The position numbers and the translations under genes were made by a program. The notes under the pieces were generated by a model. It saw nothing but the letters and a program-made list of their open reading frames with translations, was not told the origin of the DNA and did no database searches. 64,000 bases of DNA from Kocuria sp. (GTDB lineage: Bacteria > Actinomycetota > Actinomycetes > Actinomycetales > Micrococcaceae): NCBI GenBank assembly GCA_030454085.1, contig JAKDJD010000005.1, positions 39,421 through 103,420 on the forward strand, read 5' to 3'. How positions within the stretch are numbered: the first letter of the stretch is position 1; the number at the start of each line of letters is the position of its first letter. Shown one piece after another: positions 45,336 through 55,654 of the stretch.

Positions 45336-45490
45336 CTCTTTTCCTCGTCTACCGGAGCGTCTCCAGTGTCGCACCACGCCGAAGGACAACGCGAAATATT
45401 TTTTACACTCTTGCCCTAGACGATCCAACCTGTAATGTGTATAACTCAACCTGACCAACTGTGATCCGCACCATATCGTAGGTGAGTAGC
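45336..45490. promoter_or_regulatory. Divergent promoter region between rpiR-type gene and permease
   Basis: Toward the permease, TTGCCC (about 45410-45415) and TAATGT with a 16-base spacer make a fair promoter. On the other strand, TTGGAT and TAAAAA with a 17-base spacer point to the regulator. The segment is AT-rich, and the two promoters overlap, so one bound RpiR protein could control both. AGGTGAG is the ribosome site for the permease ATG at 45491. Confidence 0.45.
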
Positions 45491-46918
45491 ATGCCCGATT
45501 CCTCGACCACGCGCCCTCCTCGCAAGATCTCTTCCATCGAGGCGGCCGCGCTATCCGTAGGTTTCATGGGTCCGGTCATGGCCATGGCTCTCAATGGCAT
45601 TGGCGTGGCAGACCTCGTGGGAACCAAAGTGCCCTTCACATTTCTCGTTGCGGCGATCGGCGTCGTGGTGGTGGCATACGCCTTCTTCCGCCTGACTGGA
45701 AAATATGCGCACTCCGGCTCGGTATATGCCCTCACGGGGGTGACCATCGGCCCTCGGGCCGGATTCTTCTCCGGCTTCGCCTTGCTCGGGACTTACCTCT
45801 TCTTCGTGACCTGTATCTTCGGCGCGTGCGGAGTCTTCTTCAACGCATTCCTGGCGACTCTCGGACTCGACTCATCGCCGCCCTGGCCGCTGTTGCTGCT
45901 GATCATTGGGGTCCTGGTTTGGACGATCGGTTCGAAGGAGGCCCCGCTCGTCACCCGCGTCCTGCTCCTCATCGGCGGATTCGGCCTGGCCTTGATGGTC
46001 GTTCTGACCGTGGTGGTACTGGTGACGGTCGGCGCCGGCAACGGTTCGCACCCCGGAGCCGAGGGCCCGGGGCTCGAACTGGCACCCCTCCTCCCTCATG
46101 GCGCCTCCGGATCTGCCGTCATGACGGCCTCCGTCTTCGCGTTCATCTCCTGGGCGGGTTTCGAATCGTGCACATCATTGGCCGAGGAGACGAGGAACCC
46201 CAGACGAGCCATCCCCTTCGCCCTCATGGGATCCGTGATCCTGTGCGGAGTCATCTACGTTCTGGTCATGTACGCGCAGACGATCGGGTTCGGGGCGACG
46301 GAGGCGGGCGCGAAGTCCTTTGCCGCCTCGGAGTCGTCACTCATCGATATCGCCCTTCAGTACACCAATCCGTTCTTCGCCCAGCTCCTGGCCTTCTCCG
46401 CGTTCGCGGTAGCCTTCGGATCGGCGCTGAGTTCGACGTCGGCCGGGGCCCGCCTCCTGTTCGCGCTCGCCAGAGACGGGTTCGGCCCCAAGATTCTGGC
46501 CAGGACCCGGGCCGACCAGCGCACTCCGCGCCATTGCGTGACGTCCGTGGTGGTCATTGCCTTGCTCCTGTCCCTCGTTCTGCTGGCGGTCCGGGCAGGG
46601 CCGTTCGAAACGTACTACTGGTACGCCACCATTGCCGTGCTCTGCCTGCTGGTCGCCTACGCCATGACCTCCCTCGGGGCGCTCTCCGCCATCCTGCATC
46701 GGACGACGAATATTCCTCGGTGGGAGATCGTCTTCCCCGTGGTCGCGCTGATTTACCTCGGCTACGTCTACTTCGTCCAGGCCTGGGGCCAGGAGGCCCC
46801 GTATAGCTACTTCCCGTGGGTAGCAGGCCTGTGGTGCGCCGTCGGGCTCGGGATGGCGTTGCTTCGACCCGATATGGCCAGGAACATCGGGGATGAGCTG
46901 ATCCAGGCGGACGACTGA
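45491..46918 (+). CDS. APC-family permease
   Basis: A 475-residue transporter with about 12 membrane helices. The helix-1 region SVGFMGPVMAMALNGIGV, YVLVMYAQTIGFG and FAFISWAGFESCTSLAEETRNPRRAI fit the APC superfamily (eat/yeeF-like or polyamine/ethanolamine group). Divergent from the RpiR-FluG-like operon, it probably imports the amine or amino acid degraded there. ATG 45491 is chosen over GTG 45482 because AGGTGAG precedes it by six bases. Confidence 0.83.
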   Translation: MPDSSTTRPPRKISSIEAAALSVGFMGPVMAMALNGIGVADLVGTKVPFTFLVAAIGVVVVAYAFFRLTGKYAHSGSVYALTGVTIGPRAGFFSGFALLGTYLFFVTCIFGACGVFFNAFLATLGLDSSPPWPLLLLIIGVLVWTIGSKEAPLVTRVLLLIGGFGLALMVVLTVVVLVTVGAGNGSHPGAEGPGLELAPLLPHGASGSAVMTASVFAFISWAGFESCTSLAEETRNPRRAIPFALMGSVILCGVIYVLVMYAQTIGFGATEAGAKSFAASESSLIDIALQYTNPFFAQLLAFSAFAVAFGSALSSTSAGARLLFALARDGFGPKILARTRADQRTPRHCVTSVVVIALLLSLVLLAVRAGPFETYYWYATIAVLCLLVAYAMTSLGALSAILHRTTNIPRWEIVFPVVALIYLGYVYFVQAWGQEAPYSYFPWVAGLWCAVGLGMALLRPDMARNIGDELIQADD

Positions 46919-46929
46919 GGCCCCGACCG

Positions 46930-48246
46930 CTACGCTTCGCCCATCAGGGTCAGCACCACCAGCAGGACATTGAGCACCACGATCGCCACGGCCACGACGA
47001 GGGCAAGAACTCGGACCACCCACGGATTGGCCCACCGGCCCATCAGCCCACGGTCGGCCGTGTACCGGGCGAGCGGAATGATGGCGAAAGGAATGCCCAG
47101 CGACAGGACGACTTGGCTGATGACCAGGCTCCACGTGGGGTCCCACCCGATCCCCAGGACCAGGAGCGCAGGTATCAGGGTGACCGCACGGCGCACGAGC
47201 AAGGGGACCCGGATGCGCAGGAGACCCTTCATGATGGCCGAACCGGCATAGCAGCCGACCGACGTCGAGGCGAGCCCGGACGCGAGCAGTCCCACCGCGA
47301 AAACGAGCCCGACCGCGGGACCGAGATGCTCGGAGATGGCTGCGGCGGCCCCCTCGATGCTGTCGGTTCCCGCAACGCCAGGGAGGGACGCCGCCGCCAT
47401 GAGCAACATGCCGATATTGACGGACCCGGCGATGATCAGCCCCAGGACCACATCCCAACGGGTCGCCGACAACAGGCGCGACGTCGTCGTTTCGGAGCGT
47501 GACTCGGGGCGCCCGTGCCGGTCCCGGACGAGCGCGGAGTGCAGGTAGATGGCGTGGGGCATGACGGTGGCACCGAGCATACTGGCTGCCAGGAGCACGG
47601 ATTGGGAGTCCTGGAATCGAGGGATCAGCCCTTCGGAGGCCGCGCCCCAGTCCAAGGGGCTCACGACCAGCCCGGACATGAACCCGATGGTGATCACGAC
47701 CAGCAGACCAACCACCAGCACCTCGAAGCGCCGTGGATTCCTGCCGTTCTGCACGGCCAGCAACACCATCGAGACGGCGCCGACCAGCACACCTCCCCAG
47801 AGCATCGGCATACCGAACAGGATGTGCAGGGCAATAGCCCCACCGACCACCTCGGCGAGATCGGTGGCCGCCGCGACGATCTCGGCCTGGGCCCAGAACA
47901 ACAACCGCGAACCCCGACGCATGCGAGCCCCGAGGAGATCAGGGAGGCTCTCACCCGTCACGACGGCGAGCTTCGCCGAGAGGTACTGAACCAGAACCGC
48001 CATGAGGTTGGCCAGAACCAGCACCCAGACCAGGAGATATCCGTACTCCGCCCCGGCCGAGAGGTTCGAGGCGACGTTGCCGGGGTCCACGTAGGCAATC
48101 GATGCAACGAACGCCGGACCCAGCAGGGCGATCCACCGTTGGCGCGGAACACGTGGCCGCGAGGCGGAGGAATTCGAGGGCCGCGACACACCGGCCGATT
48201 CGGTTCCGGAGCCGGCGTGCACCGATTCGGCCTGCCTCTCGCTCAT
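46930..48246 (-). CDS. mntH: Nramp-family divalent metal (Mn2+/Fe2+) transporter
   Basis: A 438-residue proton-coupled metal importer. Helix 1 has the metal-binding DPGNVASN and helix 6 has MPHAIYLHS (Asp, Asn, Met ligands). Eleven helices are visible, with a charged N-terminal tail of ~30 residues. GAGGAGGC precedes the ATG by seven bases. No MntR or DtxR regulator gene is adjacent, and no familiar operator was seen in the 225-base upstream gap, which looks otherwise featureless. Confidence 0.92.
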   Translation of the reverse strand: MSERQAESVHAGSGTESAGVSRPSNSSASRPRVPRQRWIALLGPAFVASIAYVDPGNVASNLSAGAEYGYLLVWVLVLANLMAVLVQYLSAKLAVVTGESLPDLLGARMRRGSRLLFWAQAEIVAAATDLAEVVGGAIALHILFGMPMLWGGVLVGAVSMVLLAVQNGRNPRRFEVLVVGLLVVITIGFMSGLVVSPLDWGAASEGLIPRFQDSQSVLLAASMLGATVMPHAIYLHSALVRDRHGRPESRSETTTSRLLSATRWDVVLGLIIAGSVNIGMLLMAAASLPGVAGTDSIEGAAAAISEHLGPAVGLVFAVGLLASGLASTSVGCYAGSAIMKGLLRIRVPLLVRRAVTLIPALLVLGIGWDPTWSLVISQVVLSLGIPFAIIPLARYTADRGLMGRWANPWVVRVLALVVAVAIVVLNVLLVVLTLMGEA

Positions 48247-48471
48247 CGGTTCCCAGCCTCCTCAGATGGTTTTACGCCCTGCCTGACAGGAAGACTACGC
48301 CTGAGCGAAGTCGATCGCCACCCGATGAACGCGCCCCAAGGAGGGCGCCCTCAGGAATGAGCCGGCCAGCCCCGTGAATGCGCATCATCGTTCCGGAGAA
48401 GTCGATGCCGCGAGGGCGGTGCGGAACGATGACGAAACCTCGGATCAGCCCCGCCGCAGGGTCGAACGCAC

Positions 48472-49206
48472 TCAGTCTCGAGCGAGCCCGAGGATCGCCG
48501 GGGCGACGTCGTCCGGCTCCAGGTGATGGTCCGCGAAAGCCAGGAGTTCGTGGTGGCCGATGCAGAAGCTGGCATCCGCATGGCGCAGGAGGTCGACGTC
48601 GTTCGCGTCGTTGCCGAACGCCGTATACCCGCCGCCGCAAAGTTGTAATTTCACGAGCGCCGCATGCTTGGAGATACCCGACGGGGCGATGTCGATGAGG
48701 CCCTCGGCCGGGTGATGCGTCACGGCCAGGCCGGCCGAACGAAGGCGTTCCTGCACGGACTCGTCCTCGGTGAACAGCACCACCTTGGAATAGGCGCCCA
48801 TCTCGACCCGAGACACCGCGGACGCCAGGGCTCCGGCGTCGAGCTGTCGATAGATCCGATGATCCGCTTCGCCCGTGTAGGAGTAGTTCCACTCGCCATC
48901 GATCAGATAAGCGCATCCGGTCGCCTCGATCAGCCCGTCCACCAGGTCCCGCTCGGAGGGCGCGAAACCAACGACATCGATGCCCCCACCCCTTCGCTGC
49001 ACAAAGGCACCGTTGCCACCGATGAGTGCCTCCTTGCGGAGATCCCGCGGCAGAACCGGGTAGAGATCACGGATCGGCCTGGCCGAAGCGAAGACCAGGG
49101 GCCGGACGGACCGCAGCACGCGAAGGGCCTCGAGGATGTCCGCGGAGATAGTGCGCCCGTCGAAGCACAGGGTGCCGTCCACATCGAAGACTGCGGGTTC
49201 ATTCAT
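48472..49206 (-). CDS. HAD-family (Cof-type) phosphatase
   Basis: A 244-residue HAD hydrolase. Motif I is FDVDGTLC with the nucleophile Asp, a type IIB cap lies in the middle (residues ~75-180) and motif IV is FGNDANDVDLL. Cof-type members dephosphorylate sugar phosphates or nucleotides; the specificity is unknown. The ATG at 49206 overlaps a weak GAGGTG ribosome site. It follows the terminator of the secreted-protein genes and is probably monocistronic. Confidence 0.82.
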   Translation of the reverse strand: MNEPAVFDVDGTLCFDGRTISADILEALRVLRSVRPLVFASARPIRDLYPVLPRDLRKEALIGGNGAFVQRRGGGIDVVGFAPSERDLVDGLIEATGCAYLIDGEWNYSYTGEADHRIYRQLDAGALASAVSRVEMGAYSKVVLFTEDESVQERLRSAGLAVTHHPAEGLIDIAPSGISKHAALVKLQLCGGGYTAFGNDANDVDLLRHADASFCIGHHELLAFADHHLEPDDVAPAILGLARD

Positions 49207-49265
49207 CACCTCACACCTTATAAGCAGGGACACCGCTCACGAGTGCCCGCGCCCGGCGCGCACGA

Positions 49266-49297
49266 ATGCGGCCGGGAGAAGACTCTCCCGGCCGCAT
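49266..49297 (-). terminator. Perfect hairpin terminator after the secreted-protein genes
   Basis: ATGCGGCCGGGAGA (49266-49279) and TCTCCCGGCCGCAT (49284-49297) form a perfect 14-bp stem with loop AGAC, 38 bases beyond the stop of the gene at 49336. The stem is self-complementary on both strands, so it may work for either direction. Confidence 0.8.
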
Positions 49298-49335
49298 CCA
49301 TGTCTGCGCGTGGCCGTAGCGCAATAGCCGTTGCC

Positions 49336-49917
49336 CTAGAACACGCCGGCGTTGGCCTTGCCGGTGTCAGTAGTCGTGTTCTGGCGCGAGTCCACGTTCT
49401 GGTCGTTGCCCGTGGTCTTGTCGTCATCCAGGCGGCCGACCTGCGTCACGGTCACGTAATTCTCCAGGCGGCCTTCCTTCGTCAGCCCGTCACCGAAGTC
49501 CAAATTGGCGATCAGCTGGTCCTGCCCCACCTCCACCGGGTTGGCCAGGGTGACCATGAAGGAGCGGGTTGATGTCTTCTCGTCGAAGCCGAGGTCCTGG
49601 GTGTAGGCCCCGTTGAACCAGCCCGGCGTGATGACCCGATCGACGCCCTGGGGGCCCTTCTCGGTTTTCACGTCGATGCGGAAGCTGATAGCCGGGAACT
49701 CCGAGTAGTAGCGTTCCGATCCGACGTTCTTGGCATGAACGGCAACCAGGCCGGCGTAGCCCTTGGCCTTCATACCGGAGACGGTGTACCCGACGCTCAG
49801 GTCATGGGCCGGCGTCGCCGTCTCGTCCGCCTGCGCGGCACCCGCGCCGAACGTGGTGATTCCAAGGGCGAGAGCTGCTGCGACCGCCGTCGTGCGGCCG
49901 ATGAGCTTGTTCTTCAT
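49336..49917 (-). CDS. Secreted protein of unknown function (193 aa)
   Basis: Not recognised. A Sec signal peptide (KNKLIGRTTAVAAALALGI, cleavage near AQA-DE) is followed by a ~165-residue, mostly beta-strand mature protein rich in Thr, Asp and Asn, with no Cys. Its C-terminal ~25 residues are hydrophilic and low in complexity (NQNVDSRQNTTTDTG). It lies 36 bases after the second secreted-protein gene on the same strand and ends at a perfect terminator, so the two form a cassette. Confidence 0.6.
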   Translation of the reverse strand: MKNKLIGRTTAVAAALALGITTFGAGAAQADETATPAHDLSVGYTVSGMKAKGYAGLVAVHAKNVGSERYYSEFPAISFRIDVKTEKGPQGVDRVITPGWFNGAYTQDLGFDEKTSTRSFMVTLANPVEVGQDQLIANLDFGDGLTKEGRLENYVTVTQVGRLDDDKTTGNDQNVDSRQNTTTDTGKANAGVF

Positions 49918-49953
49918 GATTGTTCAGTCTCCGTTCCGTGAATCAGCGATGGT

Positions 49954-50631
49954 CTAGGAATCAGCCGGATTGTTGTACAGCTTGACGTCGACCTCGTTCT
50001 TGACCGGAACGAAGGCATTCCAGGCCGTCGGGTTGGTCCAGGTACCGTCCGCGCCGCAGATCTGCTGCGTGCCGGACATGGTCACCGTGCGGAAACCGTA
50101 CGTGGCCTCACCGGTGTATCCCGGGGGAACGTCGTAGGGGCCGACCGTCTGGCCGACGTTCCAGGACAACTCGTAGGCGGCCTCGAAGCCGACCTTCTTC
50201 GAAATTTCGGTAGCGATACCGAACGTGCCGCCGTCCTTGGAACCGCTCGCGTTGATCGTCGTGCTATTGCCCTGCTCGCCGTTGACCTTGATGTTGATCG
50301 ATTGGGACTTGGAGGTCTCCTGCGTCAACGGGATGTTCTTGTCCGTGTTGTTGGCCGTGGAGATGGTTCCGACCGGCGAGAAGTTGTCCTTGACCTCGTA
50401 GACCACGGTGCGACGGTCTTCGAGCGCGTTGCACACCGGGTGCGGGTTGAGGACGTTCGGTTTGATGTGGTCCGATCCGTGGTAGGTGTTCACGATCGGC
50501 AGGGTCGGGTTCAACTTGGGCGTTTCGGGATAGTGGTTCTCGATGGTCGTGGCGTTCGCGGGCATCGCGGCGAGACCGACCAGCAGCGCACTGCCGCCCA
50601 GAATTCCAGCCATCTTTCCTGTCAGCTTCAT
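49954..50631 (-). CDS. Secreted beta-rich protein, possible aerolysin-type pore-former
   Basis: A 225-residue secreted protein with a signal peptide ending near ANA-TT. The body has alternating polar strands (IPLTQETSKSQSINIKVNGE, then EISKKVGFEAAYELSWN) flanked by VGPYDVPPGYTGEATYGFR. That arrangement recalls the aerolysin/epsilon-toxin (ETX/MTX2) core with its insertion hairpin and VPPGT-like strand. Family membership is a hypothesis; no catalytic motif is visible. Two Cys (VCNAL, ICGAD) may pair. GAGGAG precedes the ATG at 50631. In-frame sequence further upstream has no ribosome site and is not included. Confidence 0.5.
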   Translation of the reverse strand: MKLTGKMAGILGGSALLVGLAAMPANATTIENHYPETPKLNPTLPIVNTYHGSDHIKPNVLNPHPVCNALEDRRTVVYEVKDNFSPVGTISTANNTDKNIPLTQETSKSQSINIKVNGEQGNSTTINASGSKDGGTFGIATEISKKVGFEAAYELSWNVGQTVGPYDVPPGYTGEATYGFRTVTMSGTQQICGADGTWTNPTAWNAFVPVKNEVDVKLYNNPADS

Positions 50632-50771
50632 AGGTGCTCCTCGTTTGGACCTTGATCTGCGGATCCCGGCAACCAACACCGCACGCTGTGCGATGCACGA
50701 GCCCCATCCGTCAGGAATGAGGCCCTCCGGCCGGCATCTGACCGGAACGATACATAGCCAAGCGGCCTTTT

Positions 50772-50787
50772 TGTACTGCCTAGTACA
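50772..50787. promoter_or_regulatory. Palindromic operator candidate 1 (TGTACT-4-AGTACA)
   Basis: TGTACT (50772-50777), four bases, AGTACA (50782-50787): perfect 6-bp arms, 140 bases upstream of the secreted-protein start. The pattern is typical of TetR-family operators; no TetR gene is adjacent. Confidence 0.5.
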
Positions 50788-50951
50788 TATGCACTTTTCG
50801 AGCGCGCCGCAACCATTGGAAGCGGCATCGAGGGGATCCACACAGAAACCCACGCAAATGCATGTATTCCGCAACCACTCCACGAACCCCGCGCTCGAGG
50901 GTGGAGCAAAAGAGAGGAGCATCGGAACATCCGAGGACTCCGAAAATGGTT

Positions 50952-50967
50952 TGTACCGAGCGGTACA
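50952..50967. promoter_or_regulatory. Palindromic operator candidate 2 (TGTACC-4-GGTACA)
   Basis: TGTACC (50952-50957), GAGC, GGTACA (50962-50967), extendable by one pair (TGTACCG/CGGTACA). It has the same architecture as the site 180 bases nearer the gene. The 533-base gap 50632-51164 holds no other clear gene and no strong promoter; it is AT-richer than average, with CG-poor stretches around 50840-51010. Confidence 0.5.
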
Positions 50968-51164
50968 CAACGACGGACAGAAAACCCGTCGATTCAAGAT
51001 TTAACGTATGGGTTTGGTTTGCCTTACCCGGAGGTCACGAGAACCCCACGAACGCGGCCAGCGCAGGTCAACCACCCCATATTACGTTTTATGAAGCGGC
51101 GGTCTCAGCCGCGAAAAGTCCGACCGCGGACCGCCCCGGGACTCGACCGCATCGGAGTTCTCGA

Positions 51165-53155
<1,991 letters not shown>

Positions 53156-53395
53156 TTATCCTCCTTGGACGGCCGTGACCAGGTCGATCTCGGTTCCGTC
53201 GTCGACCACTCGTTCTTGCCACGCGGTGCGGGGCACGACCTGGCCGTCGATGGACACCGCAACACCGAGGCGTCCGCCGTCGGTCGGACGACCGTCCGGC
53301 TCCAGGTCGCGGTCCAGAACCTTGCCGACCACATCCACCAGCGTTGCCCGATCGTGCACGCTGATCTGCCGTTCGTTGACTTTCACGGATTTCAT
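53156..53395 (-). CDS. thiS: Sulfur carrier protein ThiS
   Basis: A 79-residue ubiquitin-like carrier ending in the diagnostic Gly-Gly (TAVQGG), which is adenylated by ThiF and thiocarboxylated before ThiG uses it. MKSVKVNERQI starts the first beta strand. The ATG at 53395 overlaps the thiO stop (ATGA). The middle is a little longer than in E. coli ThiS (66 residues). Confidence 0.9.
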   Translation of the reverse strand: MKSVKVNERQISVHDRATLVDVVGKVLDRDLEPDGRPTDGGRLGVAVSIDGQVVPRTAWQERVVDDGTEIDLVTAVQGG

Positions 53396-54627
53396 GCGGG
53401 TATTCCTCCTGCAAGGCGCTCGCGCGCCGGTCCTGCCCGCTCGCCGAAGCGAGTGGGGTCCATGGTCTCGAGAAGCTGGGCGTCGTCTTCGCCCAATGGT
53501 TCGTGGGTCAGAAGGACCGCCCCCAGACGCGCGCCGAGGGGTGAGAGGAGAATTCCGTGGCGCGAATACCCGGTCGAGACCACGACGCCGGGGGCGTTCG
53601 GGACACAACCCAGATACGGGATGTCGTCGGGTGTGCCGGGGCGCGCTCGAGCCATGGTCTCCACGAGCTCCATATCTCTCACCCCCGGAGCCACGGTCAC
53701 GGCGTCCTCCAGCAGCTCCTGCACGCACCCGGCGTTGACTCCGGACAGGCCGTCCTCTCGAACGCTGGCGCCGACCACCAGGCCGCCATCCGCACGGGGC
53801 ACGAGGTAGACCTGGCGGCCGAGGACCGTGGCCCGAACGGTCGCATTGACCAGGTGCCTCTCCCCCGGCGCAAGGTATCCCTCACGAAGCCGGAGCCTGA
53901 GGACGTCCCCGTGGACCGCTCTCAGGTCCAGCGGAAGCCCCTCCGTCACGCCTTCGAGGCTTCGATATCCCAAGCCGCAGGCGACGAGAACCCGGTCGAC
54001 CCGGTGCGCCCGGCCCTCGGCCGTCGTGAGATCGTGCGATATCCGGTCCCCGTGGGACTCGTCGATCCGGACAACGGTCTCCTCGCAGACTGCTGCGGCG
54101 GGGCCGACGCCGGGAAAGTCGCGAGGGTCGAGTTCCCCGGACAGCGCATCCTTGAGCGCTCCGAGAAGGAGACGGGGGTCTATCTGGTGATCGCTCGGAA
54201 CTTCAAATCCCCCCGACAATCGGGGGTTGAGACCGGGTTCCGCCTCGCGCAACTGCTGTTGCGAGATCGGCCTCGTGTGCATCCCGTGCTCTGCGTGGAC
54301 CCGTGCGTGGTCGGCCACCCGAGTCAGATCCGCCCGGTCCCCGGCCACCAAGAGCGTTCCGTTCTCGAGGTATCCGTGCGGTCGATCCGTGGCCCGAGCA
54401 AGGCGAGCAATGTGCTCCGGATACTCGCGGAGCGCGGCGAGCATCAGGGGGTACAGCCTGTCCTGTCCGAATTGGACCTCGCTGATGGGCGCGAGCATTC
54501 CCGCCGCGGCGCGCGTTGCCCCATGGCCGGGGTCCGGGTCGAAAATCGTCACGCGATGCCCGCGCAACCGCAGTTGCCAGGCGGTCTGCAGGCCGACGAC
54601 GCCGGCACCGACAACACCGATATGCAT
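53392..54627 (-). CDS. thiO: Glycine oxidase ThiO
   Basis: A 411-residue FAD-dependent D-amino-acid-oxidase-family enzyme that oxidises glycine to the dehydroglycine needed by ThiG, replacing ThiH in aerobes. IGVVGAGVVGLQTAWQLRLR binds FAD; RAAAGMLAP, YLVPRADGG and TGYSRHGILL are family motifs. The ATG at 54627 has a strong ribosome site (GGAGGATCAACC) that lies at the 3' edge of the TPP riboswitch. It is the first gene of thiO-thiS-thiG-thiF. Confidence 0.93.
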   Translation of the reverse strand: MHIGVVGAGVVGLQTAWQLRLRGHRVTIFDPDPGHGATRAAAGMLAPISEVQFGQDRLYPLMLAALREYPEHIARLARATDRPHGYLENGTLLVAGDRADLTRVADHARVHAEHGMHTRPISQQQLREAEPGLNPRLSGGFEVPSDHQIDPRLLLGALKDALSGELDPRDFPGVGPAAAVCEETVVRIDESHGDRISHDLTTAEGRAHRVDRVLVACGLGYRSLEGVTEGLPLDLRAVHGDVLRLRLREGYLAPGERHLVNATVRATVLGRQVYLVPRADGGLVVGASVREDGLSGVNAGCVQELLEDAVTVAPGVRDMELVETMARARPGTPDDIPYLGCVPNAPGVVVSTGYSRHGILLSPLGARLGAVLLTHEPLGEDDAQLLETMDPTRFGERAGPARERLAGGIPA

Positions 54628-54631
54628 CGGT

Positions 54632-54727
54632 TGATCCTCCTCACGGCGGCATGATCCGCATCGAGTCCTGATGGTCGGCGGTATTGCCCTCTCAGTCCGG
54701 CCGTCCCGGACTCCCATGTGCCTCAAG
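54632..54727 (-). promoter_or_regulatory. TPP riboswitch (THI element) upstream of thiO
   Basis: On the minus strand the leader has the conserved blocks in order: GGGAGTCC, then GGACTGAGAGGGC (the CTGAGA bulge), GACCATCAGGA, and GATGCGGATCATGCCGCCGT followed by GAGGA. TTGA near 54724-54727 pairs with TCAA near 54632 to close stem P1, which encloses the thiO ribosome site, so TPP binding should block translation. TAGACT just upstream is a plausible -10 box. Confidence 0.85.
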
Positions 54728-54811
54728 TCTAGGCACACTCGACCGGGGGTGCACACCGCCGGTCCGCCCGAGTTCGGGACCGTGGTTGCGGGGTGGGTTA
54801 ATGTGGCTTCC

Positions 54812-55585
54812 GTGACGACCTTCAAGAATTCACCCCGCCGGGGCCCACTGACGTCTGCGGATTCCCCTTCGTTGTCCGCGACCCGGGCCACCCGACTCGA
54901 ACGGCTCCGCAGCGCCCGCCTCTACCTCTGCTGCGACCTGCAGAAGTTCCTGGCCACGGCTCCCGGGCAGGATAGCGTCGAACGGCTGGATGCCGACCGG
55001 CTCGAACTGTTCTTCCGGTCGGCGTTCCGTGGCGGCGTCGACATCATCCAAGTCCGGGACAAGAAAGTCTCGATCCGCACCGAGTTGGAGGCCCTCCGCC
55101 TGCTGGTTCGCGTCGCGGGGCAAGAGGGCGGGCTCTCCGCGGCCAACGACCGCGCGGATGCGGCCCTCCTCGCGCGGGTCGACGTCTTCCACGTGGGCCA
55201 GACCGACCTGACCACGCACCAAGCCCGGGCAGTGCTCGGGGACGACGTCCTCCTGGGCCGCTCGTGTCACACCCGCTCGCAGGTGCTCGCGGCCTCCGAG
55301 GACCCGGGAACGGACTACTACTGCACGGGTCCGGTGTGGGAGACACCGACCAAACCGGGCCGGCCCGCCGTCGGACTGGACCTCCCCGCATTCGCGGCGG
55401 ACCTCGATCCCGTCTGCGACACGTCCTCGACGCCGTTCTTCGCGATCGGCGGTATTGACGAGGAAACCGTCTCCCAGGTCAAGGCCGCGGGTGCAGGAAG
55501 GATCGTCGTCGTGCGCGCCATTGCCGATGCCCCAGCCCCGGAGAACGCCGCACGTCGGCTCGCGGACGCGCTTGGGGCGGAGTAA
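54812..55585 (+). CDS. thiE: Thiamine-phosphate synthase
   Basis: A 257-residue enzyme joining the pyrimidine and thiazole moieties. DIIQVRDKK, AANDRADAAL, DVFHVGQTDL, GRSCHTRSQ, YYCTGPVWETPTKPGRP and FFAIGGID match ThiE, including the pyrophosphate-binding loop. It has a ~35-residue N-terminal extension. The GTG at 54812 lies seven bases after TAATGT (54799-54804), fitting leaderless transcription; no ribosome site is present. It is divergent from thiO, and no riboswitch was seen on its own side. Confidence 0.92.
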   Translation: MTTFKNSPRRGPLTSADSPSLSATRATRLERLRSARLYLCCDLQKFLATAPGQDSVERLDADRLELFFRSAFRGGVDIIQVRDKKVSIRTELEALRLLVRVAGQEGGLSAANDRADAALLARVDVFHVGQTDLTTHQARAVLGDDVLLGRSCHTRSQVLAASEDPGTDYYCTGPVWETPTKPGRPAVGLDLPAFAADLDPVCDTSSTPFFAIGGIDEETVSQVKAAGAGRIVVVRAIADAPAPENAARRLADALGAE

Positions 55586-55654
55586 AAACCCGAAACATTC
55601 CGCCGATGTCGAAAAGGTCTGGACGCGCCGCCGCACATTGGTTTTGCTGTATAC

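Noticed and set aside
50632..50997. A 122-residue N-terminal extension of the 225-residue secreted protein.
   Set aside because: The ATG at 50631 has GAGGAG upstream and is followed at once by a signal peptide; the extension carries no ribosome site and covers the operator palindromes.
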